Source of the DNA: Himantopus leucocephalus
Lineage: Eukaryota > Chordata > Aves > Charadriiformes > Recurvirostridae
Reading direction: 5' to 3'
DNA: 64,000 bases
Assembly (NCBI GenBank): GCA_003993805.1
Contig: RSEF01000005.1
Location: 13,735,980 to 13,799,979, forward strand
Shown: piece after piece, positions 26,033 to 38,503 of the stretch
Layout of the letters: each line of letters starts with the position of its first letter
Position numbering within the stretch: position 1 is the first letter of the stretch
Position numbers and translations under genes: made by a program
Notes under the pieces: generated by a model
Databases searched by the model: none
Seen by the model: only the letters and a program-made list of their open reading frames with translations
Told to the model about the DNA's origin: nothing

Positions 26033-26640
26033 AAGGACTGGAGCAGTTTTAGTAGGTGCTGAATACACTTCAACTACAAATGCACAGCAGCTGACCTAAT
26101 GCTTGTGGCTGAGCCAGGAGCTCAGTACCTGGGACTGGGTCAGGGAAAGGAACATGTTGCAATGGGACCAACCACTGGAAGAAACGATGGGCCATTGACC
26201 CAGGTTTCAGCTGAGTGGCATGAGCCATCTCCCTGGAATCCGTGCCTCAGGAGCAGGGGCTGGAAACCTCTTGTCTGCTACCAGGAACCATTGTGTCTCT
26301 GGAAATGCAGCTTTCCCCACCCCCGCTGTCTATCCCCCCTCAGCCTCATTTTGTTCCCGGTTTAAAAATTGTTACGTGGGGGCTTTGAAATGTCACTGGC
26401 CCCAGTTTCAGCTGCCAAGACGGAAACATCTCTCTAAATGGCCCTTGGTGGCACGTTACCTGCTGCTGGCCCCTAGCCATTTTTCACAGAGGCTGAAACA
26501 GAAAAAGTCGCATTTTAACTTACTAGCTGGGAGTGTGAGGTGCACAGGATTGCAGCCCATTGCTGAACTGGATAATGAAGTGCTTGGTTGTTAATTGGCC
26601 ACACCAAGTGTCTTTTTTAGTCAAGCACTGTCCATCTTCA
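26033..26640. other. Noncoding stretch between two simple repeats
   Basis: About 600 bp of ordinary complexity, somewhat GC-richer than its flanks. The open frames at 26099-26365 and 26220-26594 overlap in different frames and show no motif that I recognise. Confidence 0.45.
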
Positions 26641-26730
26641 TCTGTCTATCTACCCATATATGTATACATACGTACTTGTATGTGGCACTGTGTGTGTATA
26701 TACATATATCTATCTATATATGTATGTATC
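26641..26730. repeat. Degenerate TATC/TATG/TGTG microsatellite
   Basis: About 90 bp of interspersed CTAT, TATG, TGTG and ATAC units. It is an impure compound microsatellite with no associated gene. Confidence 0.8.
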
Positions 26731-27649
26731 ATTTGAGTATGTGCCCATATTAAAAAAAAAAAAAATCAAATGCCTGACTTTCTTGTCAGTGCTTTAAATG
26801 GCTGTGTCCTCAGCCACAGCCTCTGTGCAAGGATTTTCACCTCTTCTGGTGGATGGTGAAACAGTGGAAGACCTTTGAAGGACTGAAAAGAAGGGAAGGA
26901 AATTATGATGTAACAATATGTTTAAGCAAGGTATGAATAGTAGCTCTCATCCCTCCTTTTAGTATTGTGTACATTTATTTATTATTGTGTATTTTAAATA
27001 TACATTACTAGCAACAAACTGAAAGAGCTGCTTTGTAAATAAAAAACATATACATCACGCCATGCTGAATGTTACAAGTATTTATGGTTTTCTTTCAGCT
27101 AAGTTAAAATAGCAAAAAAACAGAGAAGAGCTGTGGTCCAGCTGATGAGGTGGTATAAATCAGAGTTGTGACACTAAGGTGAGTGGGCTGAAAACAATCA
27201 TTTAATGCCTCTGTGTTTGGATCAACTCATTGCATAAGAACACAGGGTAAATACTCAAAAGCATCCAAGCAGCTCCAAAGCCAAAGCCCCACTGAAGTTT
27301 TTGGTTCCCAACTAGTATAAACGCTTTCAAGACTCCTGCCGCAGCAGGCTGACACGGCCCTTAGACAAATAGTTACAAAGACGGATTGTTGCTGTGAGGA
27401 ATGTCTCTAACCGTTAGCCCTGCTTGGGATCTACGTTTGTGCAGATACACTGCCATGAGGAGGAAGAGCAGAAGGCTTGTCTCAGGAGCTACAGTTCTGT
27501 CCCACCACACTTGGACATGTTCCGGCACCCTCAGCATCTCTCCCGCTGCGATGGATGTGCTGCATTGGAGCAGTTCGCCTTGCCTGCGCTTTCACCTTCG
27601 GGACCGTCTTGCTGTAGCAGAAACATGCTGATGAGCACAGAGGGAACAA
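26731..27649. other. Noncoding stretch leading into the GC-rich gap region
   Basis: No recognised gene. Composition shifts from AT-rich to GC-richer after about 27300. A plus-strand frame is open from 27424 through the single-N join to 28044, but the join at 27676 is probably artificial and the translation matches nothing I know. Confidence 0.45.
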
Positions 27650-27702
27650 CCACCTCTCTTGACGGGGCTTCAGCTNCCACCTCTCTTTACGGGGCTTCAG
27701 CT
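27650..27702. repeat. 26-bp direct duplication across a single N (assembly artefact)
   Basis: Positions 27650-27675 and 27677-27702 are the same 26-bp sequence with one mismatch (TTGACGG versus TTTACGG), separated only by the N at 27676. This is the signature of two contigs whose overlapping ends were laid end to end instead of merged. The true genome probably has one copy. Confidence 0.85.
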
Positions 27703-28059
27703 CACGCAGAGCAGGGCTGTGAAGTGAGGAGGAGCAGGACACACAAAACCCTTTCAGCCTTGAAAAATGCCAGTGGGGCTGCAGGCAGGCTCCTGTTGCA
27801 CAGCAGCCAGACTGGCTGGCACCCCAACAGGGTGCTTCATCCCAGGACAGCTGCAGCTGGCCCTGACAACACCCGTGCCGGGCAGGAGGGAGGGGGATGC
27901 GATGGGTCAGAGCCGGCTGGAGGGCAGCTGTGGGGGAACCTCAGTGGCACCCAGGGGTGCTTCTTCAGGTGCCACAGAAACCACTCACTCTGCAGATGTG
28001 AGACACCAACCACTCATGCATGCCCATGCACGCACCACGCGTGAGACACAAAACACACA
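27703..28059. other. GC-rich flank of the scaffold gap
   Basis: This is among the GC-richest sequence in the window, with several CpGs (for example near 27871-27902 and 28030-28041), ending in a short CA-type tract right at the gap. GC-rich DNA is under-represented in short-read assemblies of birds, so the gap probably lies inside a GC-rich feature such as a CpG island or minisatellite. No exon is recognised. Confidence 0.5.
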
Positions 28060-28159
28060 NNNNNNNNNNNNNNNNNNNNNNNNNNNNNNNNNNNNNNNNN
28101 NNNNNNNNNNNNNNNNNNNNNNNNNNNNNNNNNNNNNNNNNNNNNNNNNNNNNNNNNNN
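28060..28159. other. Assembly gap (100 N)
   Basis: Exactly one hundred N residues, a conventional placeholder for a gap of unknown or estimated size. Any open frame drawn across it is meaningless, and the order and orientation of the two sides depend on linking evidence not visible here. Confidence 0.99.
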
Positions 28160-28751
28160 CCAAAGCTGGGCAGGAGGCGGTCATTACCACACACTTTCAG
28201 AGGGGGATTTTTATCTGGACAGAGACCTTATGGCGTTCTCCTCATCATACACCAAATGAAGTCGTACACAAACAATGTCCAACGCAGCTTGAAAACTGGA
28301 CTCCCATTTAAGTTGAGAAAGAGCATTTTTTCCAGACCTTGAAGGGTGTTAAGTTTAATATCCTTTCAGTGAGTTAAGGAAATTCATTGAAGATAAACAT
28401 GTTCACACTGCACTGATATGCATGACCCTTGGAAAGTTAATCTATTAAACTTGTGTGCTTTACTGTAGCCTTTGATCCAGCTAAATCCTCTGTAAAGGAG
28501 TTCCTCACTGCCATTCTACTTGGGAGGGAAATTTTTATTTATTTGTCCAAATGTCTTCCACCCTGTGTTCCACATTGGTCGCATTTGGGTTTAGTACTTT
28601 CTTTACTAAAATTTTAGTGCATGGAAAAGCATCTTCCTTATATCTCTGACCTTAAATCAAGCTGCTTCAGAGACAGAGAGCTGTAAGAACTGGAGCGTAA
28701 GGGAACTTGAGGAAACCTGAATTTACTGAGGAACAGAAGAAACATCCACCA
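28160..28751. other. Noncoding stretch right of the gap
   Basis: No gene recognised. The sequence is AT-rich and of ordinary complexity, and still T-leaning on the + strand up to about 28620, after which A and C become more common. Confidence 0.45.
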
Positions 28752-29111
28752 CACCCTGAGGCTGACCAAGAGCTGGCAGCCTCTCTTCTTCAGACTTGCA
28801 TCTGTACAGCCTGGCCACACAGCTCAGATTCAGAGGTCAATACCAGGAGACCTCAGGCTATGAAGCTCTCCAGAGGGCATAACTTGCTCATTCAAATAAT
28901 AATAAACAAGACATAAGATAATTCAATAAGNCACCCTGAGGCTGACCAAGAGCTGGCAGCCTCTCTTCTTCAGACCTGCATCTGTACAGCCTGACCACGC
29001 AGCTAAGAGGTCAATACCACGAGACCTCAGGCTACGAAGCTCTCCAGAGGGCATAACTCATAACTTGCTCATTCAAATAATAACAAACAAGACATAAGAT
29101 AATTCAATAAG
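28752..29111. repeat. ~180-bp tandem duplication across a single N (assembly artefact)
   Basis: Copy 1 (28752-28930, 179 bp) and copy 2 (28932-29111, 180 bp) are nearly identical and are separated only by the N at 28931. They differ by several substitutions, by a 6-base segment containing ATTCAG present only in copy 1, and by a 7-base AACTCAT-type insertion in copy 2. The differences look allelic, so the likeliest reading is two haplotypes, or two ends of overlapping contigs, placed in series. A genuine tandem duplication is less likely because the copy boundary falls exactly on the N. Confidence 0.85.
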
Positions 29112-32100
29112 CAAGACATCAGCATTTGCTTGCTGTACCAATTAGCAGCTTTGCATCACATCTAAGCCAAACTCATGCTTTCCACAGAAGAGCAGCTATT
29201 AATAACTTCCCAGCCCAGCCTGCTCTCCAGTAGCCAGGCCTCCCCAGTTCTCCTTGAAGGCTAGCAGCATGCCATGCAGATCAACTAATTCCAACTATTT
29301 TGAGCAGGAAAGTATTTTGGTGTCCTAGACGCTCAGACTGCCCTATGCCAGCCTCTGTTTCAAGGTGATACTACATAAATTTACTCACAGCTCACACTTG
29401 CGCAGGGTGTCACAGCAAGAGCTCAGAGGTGAGCAAACCCCCTGGGCTCTGGGATAACCCATCCCTCAGTGCTCTGCCAGCCGTCTGGATGTCATGTCTT
29501 TCCGACCTTGTGAGCTCTGGGGACAAGCAGCAACTGCTTACCCTCAACCAACGGGGTAAAATACTTTTATTCTCCTTGGTGAGTTGCCCAGCCTAGGACC
29601 TGTGCCTCACTCGCAGCTAGCTGTCAGCCAGATGGTTTACTCACTTGGGGGCTGAGGAAGTCACGTCAAACGCTTGATGGAGACATCCTTCCTGCCCCAT
29701 TTCTGGTTCTTAGCAGACTGGTAAAGGCAAGTTTGCTTCCAGTCTCTACTCAGAAGACAACCTGTATTCTCTACCTTATTGAGATACAGCACCTCACAAA
29801 GAAGAGGCATTGCTGCCATTTGGGATGGAATTTCTTTACGTTAAGAACGAACAGTAGCTACTTCAGTCTTGTAGGCTTTTCACCAGAGCCACTTAACTAT
29901 AATAATGTGGTATTTGGTTTTAAAACCTTCCAGAGGAAAACTGTAATTTGCATTTTAGAGTCGTCCCGTGCAGTGACTTGCCCAATATGTCCCTACACCC
30001 AATAGTTTTCTTGCTGGTACTCGTGCAGTCATTTCTCTGGGGGAGACAAGGATTCACCAGGTCTTGGTGCAATGCAGCCAACACATCTCAGTAAAGTTTC
30101 AAGTCCATCCTGGTAGTGCCAGGTGCTTGATGCCATTTTTAGCAAGTGGAATAACTACGTATTTAAGGACAAATCCTTCTCCAAATAGATGAGAAGAGCC
30201 AATCGGCAGCTGTTTCTCTGGAAAGATTTTGCCAGCACCACAAATGCTCCATATAGCAGCGGAAAGATGCTAGTTCTGAGCAATAAATGCATGTCAGATG
30301 ACACTGCCACTAAATATACCTGGTGACTATTAGCACAATTGTTTTACTTCCAGTCTGGTTCCCCTGTTTGGTGCGGGCAGCAAGGGCATCTTAACTGAAA
30401 CAGCCCCAAGATGAATTTAGTTTAGTCACTGAGTGAGGGGGAGGGAGGGAAGAAGGAAGGAGAACCAATATTAAGTGTGGAAACTAATACAAAAAGCTGC
30501 TGGGATATTAATAGTGTGCTGAACTAATAAGATGCAGTCAGAGCTATGAAGTTTCTGTAACTCCACAGCAGCTGCTACTGTGAAGTAAGAGACTAGAGTG
30601 GATCTGTGTATTTACAGCAGTTATCTGAAAGCCTGGGCATGTAATTCCACTCAGAATCCCCACCAACACAAATACATTAAAAGCAGTCTCAAACAGCCCC
30701 TGTAAACCCACTAAGCACAATAGCTAAAGTTTCCACAAGAAATAAGTCACAGCATTACAGCTATTCTCACATACAAGGCTAAGAGCCTCGCTGGACTGAA
30801 CATGGAGCAGAAGCTCTTGCAGAGAGCAGGCTATACTGTAGCAGCCCAAATGCCTTCCAGCCCTCTTGATGGCTAAAAAGCCTTCTGGGACAGGCACCTT
30901 TAACGTAAGTCTGCCCCATATAAGTTTATGCTAGATATTGACTGTTTAAAAACTGTAGAAGCCCATTGGTTTGTTGGCTGGGGTTTTTTTTTGTTGTTGC
31001 TTTTTGTTAGTTTGGGGTTTTGTTGGTTTTTTTCATGCACCTACAGACAAAGTTGGTTTGTCTATTAACAGATGAGACAAGGCATCCGTTTCCTTCAAGA
31101 GTTTGATTCTGGAGACAAGAAGTCCCTTTGGCCAAGGACTCAGCCCTGCTACAGCTGCCTCAAGAACTGGAAGGCCAGCAATGCCTCCACCTGGGATACA
31201 CCAATCACATGGAGAAGGAATATCAAGGCCCAAATTCACACCTCTGAAGGGAGAAATCAAGTTTCTCTTTGGAAGCATTATCTCCATGCTGTTTCTGGCA
31301 GAGAGGGCAGCTGTACAAGGTCAAGGACACAGCCTGCACAGACTGCTGAGCTAACAACAAGCAATGCCACTTACTAAGTCTTTGAAGGGTTGGTGCTGTA
31401 AGCAGTCCCTCAGAGGTAGGTCTGCTCTGGAGCTTTTGTTTTGGAAAGAGCAGGCGTTTGCAGCCTAACACAGGCTGCTGAGCATTTGCATGTCTGCTGC
31501 TCAGCTCTTGCTCTTCCTCGGACAGATTCAGGTCAGTTATGCTTGCAAATGGTGGAGTGATTTGTCCTCACCGCCTGGCAAGCCCATGTTACACCTAGCT
31601 GCGATCCCTCAGTGTTTCAGATTCTTCCATCTGCTTGAAAGATCTGATGGACATTTGACAGGCACCAAGGTCTTCAAGAAGGAAGTAGTACAAAAGTTGT
31701 TTTGGACACAGCCCTAGCAGTCAGCTCCAGGACGACAACTCAGATTCTTTAGGCTCATAAGCCTTCATGAAGTAATCAGGACACACACTTCCTCTGTCAG
31801 CAGATCACAAGAAGGACCCAAGTGCACGGAACAGGCCCAGGCAGAGACACATCCCCACAGAGCTGGGGCAAAGCTCACTGCACCCTCCACGCAGGGTGGC
31901 AACTCCCTGTGCTAGCTGGTAGGTGGCAGCAACACACACACTGACAGCTCTGTTGTGCCTCAAAAGCCACCCATGGGCTTTTACCACATCACCACAACCT
32001 TGCAAAAGGCTGGAGCCTACATGATTGAGATCCCTTTAAAAAGCACAAGAAAGGCGATATTCAGTGAATCCTATGGAAGATGGGGGGGAAAAACTCAACA

Positions 32101-35100
32101 CACCGTACACATGGCACCTGCCGTGCCAGGGGCATGCTAGGAAGAGCTGCAACCAGAACAGCAGAATAAGTACTGCTATTGCCCAGAAACACTACAGTTC
32201 TTGGTATGGACCAGGATCTGAGAATAGATGAACCTGGTCTCTATACAAGATAACTGCAGTCAAACAAACAGGATCACCATGATCTCCTTGGACTCCTCAA
32301 GACAAGCAGCAGCCCTAAAGTGCCTAAAGCCCTTGCCATGGTTAACTATTCCAGTGAGAGCTCTCTGAAGGCTGAGCAGGGAGTAATAAATGTCTCTTTG
32401 TTAAGGAAGCTTTAGAGAGGAGTTACAGTTTTGAAGGCTCATTTTAAGCTTTCGTCACTGGCAGGGGAGGGGAGAAGTCAGGTTACTTAACTGCTGTTGT
32501 GACAGTTATCAAATGGAAGAGACCAGTGACTTGAAGAGAACATTGCAGTTCATAGTAAAATTCCACTACGCTTTTCACTAGGTGTGTCCAATTACTTCCA
32601 GTATAGATTAGCCAGACAGTTGAAAGCAGGCTTGCAGAAAATTAGTTTAACACCATTATCAAGTGGAAAAAAGAAAACGAGGAGAGATTTGTTTCCCATG
32701 AAATAGTCACAAAAGTCTAAAGCTACTTTGGAGATTTCTCAGACCCTGCAAAAATCTTTCAGGCTTCCCACATGCTTCATTGACAAGATTCAGGACTCCA
32801 AGATAGCACTTGATGTTCAGCTCACGCAACAGTTCTGGGAATAAAAACCCAAGAACTTAATAGGGCCAGGTCTAGTAGAGCTGACTTCAAAGTGCACTTT
32901 CAGGCTGCTGAGCAATGGCAGATGCAGGCAGATGGCTCATAACAACACTATTCTACCAACTTACTCATACAAAGCATTGCTAATAGTGCCGTGCAAGTAA
33001 TATTACAAACTCTTTCCTCAGTCCTCCTACAGGTTCAGTGACCATACATATTGCAAACTAACAAGTCAGCTTCAGCACTTTCAGTTAGGCCAGAAGGCAA
33101 GTACGGAAAAGAAAATAGGAGTGCTACCATGCAACTCTACCACTGGCAGCATAGGCTGTAGTTTTCTCTAAAACTTTAGGCAATCCTGCTGACTCAGGCA
33201 AGTTTCTTCTAGAAAAACTTACGGTTTTCTATTGCCCTGACATGCAGAAGGAGAGCCTCATCCTATTTGCAATACCCAGCTCCAACAAAAGCAGAGAGTA
33301 CATCATCCTATTTGCAAAAGGAGACTTCAAAAGCAGAACACATACAAAAATCTTGTTGAAAAGATGCTTTAGCTACTTTACATATGGCAAAACCACAAAG
33401 GCCTATTCACTTTATTTCAAAACAGAGGAAGGGAATGGTGCAAGCGCTAACCCAAGGACAGAAAGCCTGGAAGACCCTGGTCCTCGCAGTAGCCCCAGGA
33501 CAGCTCCTCCATAGGCACCCTGAGGCTGAAGAGCACTCCCACCTGAATGCAGCGCCTCCTTACACCCCAGCCTTCCCTCCCCCCATCAACCAGAAAGGGC
33601 CAACCCTCACCAAGGTGACTCTCGGGAGCACAGAACATGATTACACACACACGGTAGTAAGAACAGCAGCTCTGCATTGTAAGGAGACAGGCACACCATT
33701 TTTTTCAAGGCATACTGTGGCCAGGTAAGCAGCAAGTTTCTCAGTGGCAGTTTATCCAGCCTGCCAAACACTAAGGGTTGTTTGTGCTCCAAATTTGATC
33801 ATTAGCTGCCTGAACACCATGCAACTTAAGACTATTGTCTAGAAGCAGACCAACTGGGGCCTATTCTTTCAGTGTCAGAAAAAGAGGAGGGGGGATCTAC
33901 ATGGAGGGTAAATGAGAGCCCAAAGCACACCTATGCCTAGTTCCCCTATTGCCTGCACCTTCTCCTTACTGAGGGAGATTAAGCCTGGAAAAAGCTTGAT
34001 TATCTGGAACAGTGCTGTGATCCTATGCTTTGCCTTTTTGCAGTTGGGCGGAACCAGACTGGGCGCACAGCAGTGCAGGGTGAGCCATGCACACATGACT
34101 GAGATAGGAACAGACACACTAATAAAACCTTCAGGGCTTTCTCAGACCATCCTGTCATTCCATATAAGAATCATCGAGGAAACAACTCCGCCTTACCTGA
34201 GCTGAGCACTGAAAATAGTCAAGCTCCAACATTAAATGAACAGACACTTGCTCAAGCACACGTTAGTAGTACAGAAATAGGCTAGGTGGTTTTTATGTTA
34301 GCACCCAGTTTCAACCAGAAAACATTAGCATGATCAAGAAGAGACAGTCATGTTTTACAGTGACCAAGATAGGTTTCAAGGAGAATTTCACTATAGTACT
34401 TCCTTTGTTCAAGGCAGAGTTTCAACCAAGAGGCACCAAAGACAGGTTTTTCATGGCAGAAAGCTTATTCTTCAAAGCAACATCTGTTGCCAGTTACAAT
34501 AGCTATATAAATACTCCGAGCCCTTACTACAACACACTCATAATACGGAGTTAAAGGTTATAATATCTAGGCAATCAGATATGGTAGTCCATGTCATTAT
34601 CAGAAACATGAGTGAACAGGATGCCTGCATTGAACTTCATGCAAAACAGTTCTCAGTGATGCTATCCTGACTACACAAAAGCCTGGAAAGAACATTAAGA
34701 TTTCATAGACTTTTAAAGAAAGTACTTTCCACACACACTTCAAGGAAAAAACCCACCACTGCACACAGTGCCAGGAACGCAGTGCTGCTGCAGCAGATCA
34801 AGGGTGTCCCAGCCATTCCAAGGAAGAGCATTTCTATTGCTACTCTTTGCAACTGCCACAGCAAACACCCTGGTGGAAAACATTGTGCTCACACCTACTC
34901 AGCAAGGGCAGTGGAAGTTAAAATCCTTTTGCACAAGGGCTGCTACAATGCATCTTCTCCACCTGTGCAGCTTTGTAGCTTACCTGAAGTTCAGGCATTT
35001 AATTCTGAGCTATAAACGAATTGTTTTATCCATCAAATCATTATTCCTCTGATATATTTGCCTTCATCCACAGGCAGACTTCAGCATGGGCCAAACCTGT

Positions 35101-35344
35101 AAGCTTTTCCCACCCCGTGTTTGGACCAGCCACTGCTTAATCATCAGAATCCAATTAGAGAAGGTCTTAAAACTAGTTAGGAAAAACAGGTAATGAATTT
35201 AAACCCTATATATGATAAACTTAAGATATGGGGTCATGCACTAAAATAGGTTTTGAAAGCACAAGCAAAAGGAAACAATGTTCATACAGACAGGTCAGAA
35301 CCAGAAGCATTTCCATTTACTTCCATCTAATCACACGAGTATCA
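29112..35344. other. Noncoding stretch, A+C-leaning on + strand
   Basis: No protein family, RNA gene or named mobile element recognised over 6.2 kb. A G/T simple tract is at 30968-31033. Open frames reach about 100-114 codons (31072-31377 plus, 33384-33728 plus) with no motifs. Composition is mostly A- and C-rich on the + strand, opposite to the left part of the window. Confidence 0.5.
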
Positions 35345-35402
35345 ATTGGAGTTGGACTGCTGTAGGTCCCCTTCCAACTGAAATACTCTGTTCTAATTCT
35401 AT
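35345..35402 (+). mobile_element. CR1 LINE 3'-tail fragment, plus orientation
   Basis: A short piece of a CR1 3' end: GGAGTTGGACTGCTGTAGGT is followed by CCCCTTCCAACTGAAATACT and a degraded ATTCTAT-type tail. This matches the terminal block shared by bird CR1 elements. Only about 60 bp is recognisable; the upstream sequence is too diverged or was never inserted. No coding sequence is included. Confidence 0.8.
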
Positions 35403-38400
35403 CCCACCATTATGATCTCTAGACAAGGAAACCTGGTCAGTGCCACAGGACTGCACAACAGTACAGGGCATTTTTTTTCCCCCTTCCAGCTTCCTGGGTT
35501 CTTTTTTTGAGAACTTTGGTTTCTCACCAACCAGCAGAAGACTTACAAGCCGTCACAACAGCCCCATTCTAGTAGAAAGTTATTTTATTACTTTAAGTCC
35601 TGCCAGTGTGAAAACTGCATGACAGAACTGTGCGTGGAAAAAAAAAAGTCTTAGGGATAACAGATGTGAGCATTAAAATTAAAGTTCTCACAAGAAACAT
35701 TGGCTAAGAAACAAAGGTGACATTACGATAAAGTTTACTTTTAGATTCTCCTAGATCTGGGTCTCTTGACCACACTTGGAGACCAGCAAGAGCAGCCATC
35801 AGGGTGTAGGAAGAACCACAACAGATGACAGGTTCAGTGTCCTCTGCACAACTGGAAGTCTATCCCAAGTCTTTTTAGAGTCTCAAAGTAAAAGTACTTG
35901 GAAACTTGTGGGAGTTATTATTTCAGATATATGCACCAGAAGCAGAGCTCTGGTAAAGATGAGAATATACAAATACAGTAAACACTCCTAGGCTGCTGTA
36001 CAGCAAGCTGACCATGATGTGACCCTAAAAGCTCTCATTACAGAGAACCGCAGTTCAGTGTCCGATTCTATCCCCTGATCTCACCATCCCCAGATGGCTA
36101 GGACTTCTGTGAATGACTTGATACTCCTCTAATCTCTGTCTTTCACTACAAAAGTGGCTATACAGTCAGGTCTTGCATACAGACCTTCTTTCCACGTTGT
36201 TAGGAAGCGATTAGCCAAGAGAAACAGTTACAAGGCAAATGCGATGAGCACAAAAGCTCCACTCCCCTTTCCTGCATACCAGGTGGCTGCAGGCCTGGGG
36301 ATCCTGCCTGGATTGTTGGGGTTACCCTCAGGTCTCGCCCACAGCCTGCTATTGCTCCCGATCGTTTTGCTCAAAGTACTCTGTTTTCACCATTTCCTTG
36401 GGGCTGACCATGACTAGCTATCCACTGTAAAGCCTCAAGCCTGCCATGGAAGGAGGCTGGTAGGAGGAAGATGGTTTGCACATGAGCCCAGTACCCCCAT
36501 TTCTGAGCAAGCACCCAGAGTTGGGCAATTAGTTGGCCACTGGCAGAGAAGGCAGCAAACATGCTTGTTGCACAAATGTGTGACCATAGAGTGATAGAGT
36601 CTGCCCCTTTCCTCGAGTCCCCAGCTCCTCCCAACTATGCTGGGCTGATCCATCAAGAATTCACCACTCACTCCCTCTCCACATTTTTGCCGGTGGGGGA
36701 GAAGCAAGGAGACAGCGAGGCTGCTCGTTTGGTATTTTTGCTCACTGCTTCCATGGTGCAGTGACATCCTAAACAATACCAACCAAGCTCTACCAGATTT
36801 TTGAAAGTCTTAACTCAAGAGACCTCACAACACCCCCATGTGGTTAAGAAAAGGATATTGGCTCATGCCACCCACCACTGAAACAGACACCCCTAGGCTG
36901 GAATGAAGCAGCTGTATGACACCACGCAGCAACACTTCACAGCATTTTAGGGTAGAAAGCAATTAACCTTTGGCTGAATCCCCTTAGCTCCAAGCTACAA
37001 AAAGAGTGTTTGTTCTGTTTTCTTCTCTACCCCCCACCTCCCCCAAAGTCTGCACAGCTCTGGTGTTCTCATTAGCTCACTGACCTGGCCGTTTTCTGCA
37101 CCCTGAAATGGAGAACAACAGTTGTCATCAAATTAACGGGCTGTTTATTCAGATATTAATTTTGTTTCTTTCCTGCTTCTGCTCCACAGTAGTGGCAGCT
37201 GATTCAGATAAAATTGGGGTGAGGCTGTAGCACATTGTGTTTCTGTTCAGACAGTAAATAGACTAAAGCTGAGACCTACCCGAGATCTCAGCTGTACTTT
37301 AAAGCAAGTTCAGGGAGTTCAGACAAGGTCCTCTTTACAGGTCTGAAAAGAGCAACTACTTCAGCTGAGGGAAGACATCTTTCTGCTCACCACTATTTCT
37401 TTCTAGGTCCGATTAAAATTTAGTACTATTTTGTGTACTTACACAGAACCTTCATTTTCAGGTCCAGCCCTAAGACAGAGCTTCCCAGGATCCAAATCTG
37501 CCAGCTACATGGTGAACGCCTGGAAATCCCAGCAGAGTCAGCTGTCCCTTAGATTTTAAGCCCCGAATGAATATCCTGTATAGCACAGGTATAGAATGAA
37601 TGATTTCAAAAATCAGAAAGCAGGTAAGTGAAGACTTAGGAAATTAATCTGGGTCTAACTCATCAAGTGGGATTCCCCTACTTCACCCTAAGCACATATT
37701 TCCACCTTCATCTGCCTCAGAGGCAGAGAATAAATTAATCTCAATTAAAGACTACCATTAATTTAAGACAGGCCTAGTGAATCCTGCCCTCGAAAGACCA
37801 GTATCTCCATCGTCTAAGCTCACTTTAGTCAACTCCTGTCCCATACCAGCATGGACACCTCTGTGCACTCAGCACAGCTCTCTCCTTCTGCTGAGACAAA
37901 GATTGGTTTTGTGTTGTCCTAAAAACATGCATCAAACTTTCCATAGTTGCGTGCAACCCCTGAATTTAAGTCAGGCTAGTTCCAGCCAACGTCAAGGAGA
38001 TGCATTAAATGACTTTAGGGGTTATATTACATAGAGAAAAGCAGTACATAAGCAGCACCTACAAAGATAAAGCTGCTAATCAGCTTAATCCTATTAGCCT
38101 TCCACACTCTTCCAATAAAGCATGTTCATAAACAGGCATGGTTTGTAAGTACATCACTTCAAGCAGTCAAAGAAACTACTCTGACACCTTCATTTTGGTG
38201 CATGTGCCTAACAGTAAGCTTTCCCAGAGCACACTGTTCTGAGCCATCAGAAATTGGTAGTTGTGGCTGAGGCTGTGGTCACCTGCAGGAGCACTGGGCA
38301 AGCACAGCCAGACCAGGAGCAGTTTGTGAACTGCAGGGGGGAATGCAAAGTCAGCCTGACACAGGAGGCAACATTATTTTCTGCTTTGGAAGGCACCCTC

Positions 38401-38450
38401 GGGAGTGGTCTTTCCAGTAACCTTCAGGCACCACTAAGACCTGCCTGGTC
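35403..38450. other. Noncoding stretch, no gene recognised
   Basis: Nothing beyond short unrecognised open frames (up to 115 codons, 36435-36782 minus). Ordinary complexity, no named repeat. Confidence 0.5.
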
Positions 38451-38503
38451 ATAGGATCAGCAAGTGATCCTATCACCCTCTAAGTTGGTGAGAGGGTGAT
38501 CCT
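38451..38503. other. Two adjoining perfect hairpins with alternative pairing
   Basis: ATAGGATCA (38451-38459) pairs with TGATCCTAT (38465-38473) around a 5-nt loop. Immediately overlapping it, ATCACCCTCT (38472-38481) pairs with AGAGGGTGAT (38491-38500) around a 9-nt loop. The sequence TGATCCT occurs again at 38497-38503, so the first AGGATCA could pair with either copy, giving mutually exclusive folds. No gene or transcript signal is seen next to it, so this may be chance. Confidence 0.6.

Noticed and set aside
27424..28044. 206-codon plus-strand open frame
   Set aside because: It crosses the artificial join at 27676, lies in GC-rich DNA where stops are rare, and its translation resembles no family. 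The frames that continue through the N gap are meaningless there.
28752..29111. True tandem duplication
   Set aside because: The copy boundary coincides exactly with a single N and the differences look allelic, which fits unmerged contig ends better than a genomic duplication.
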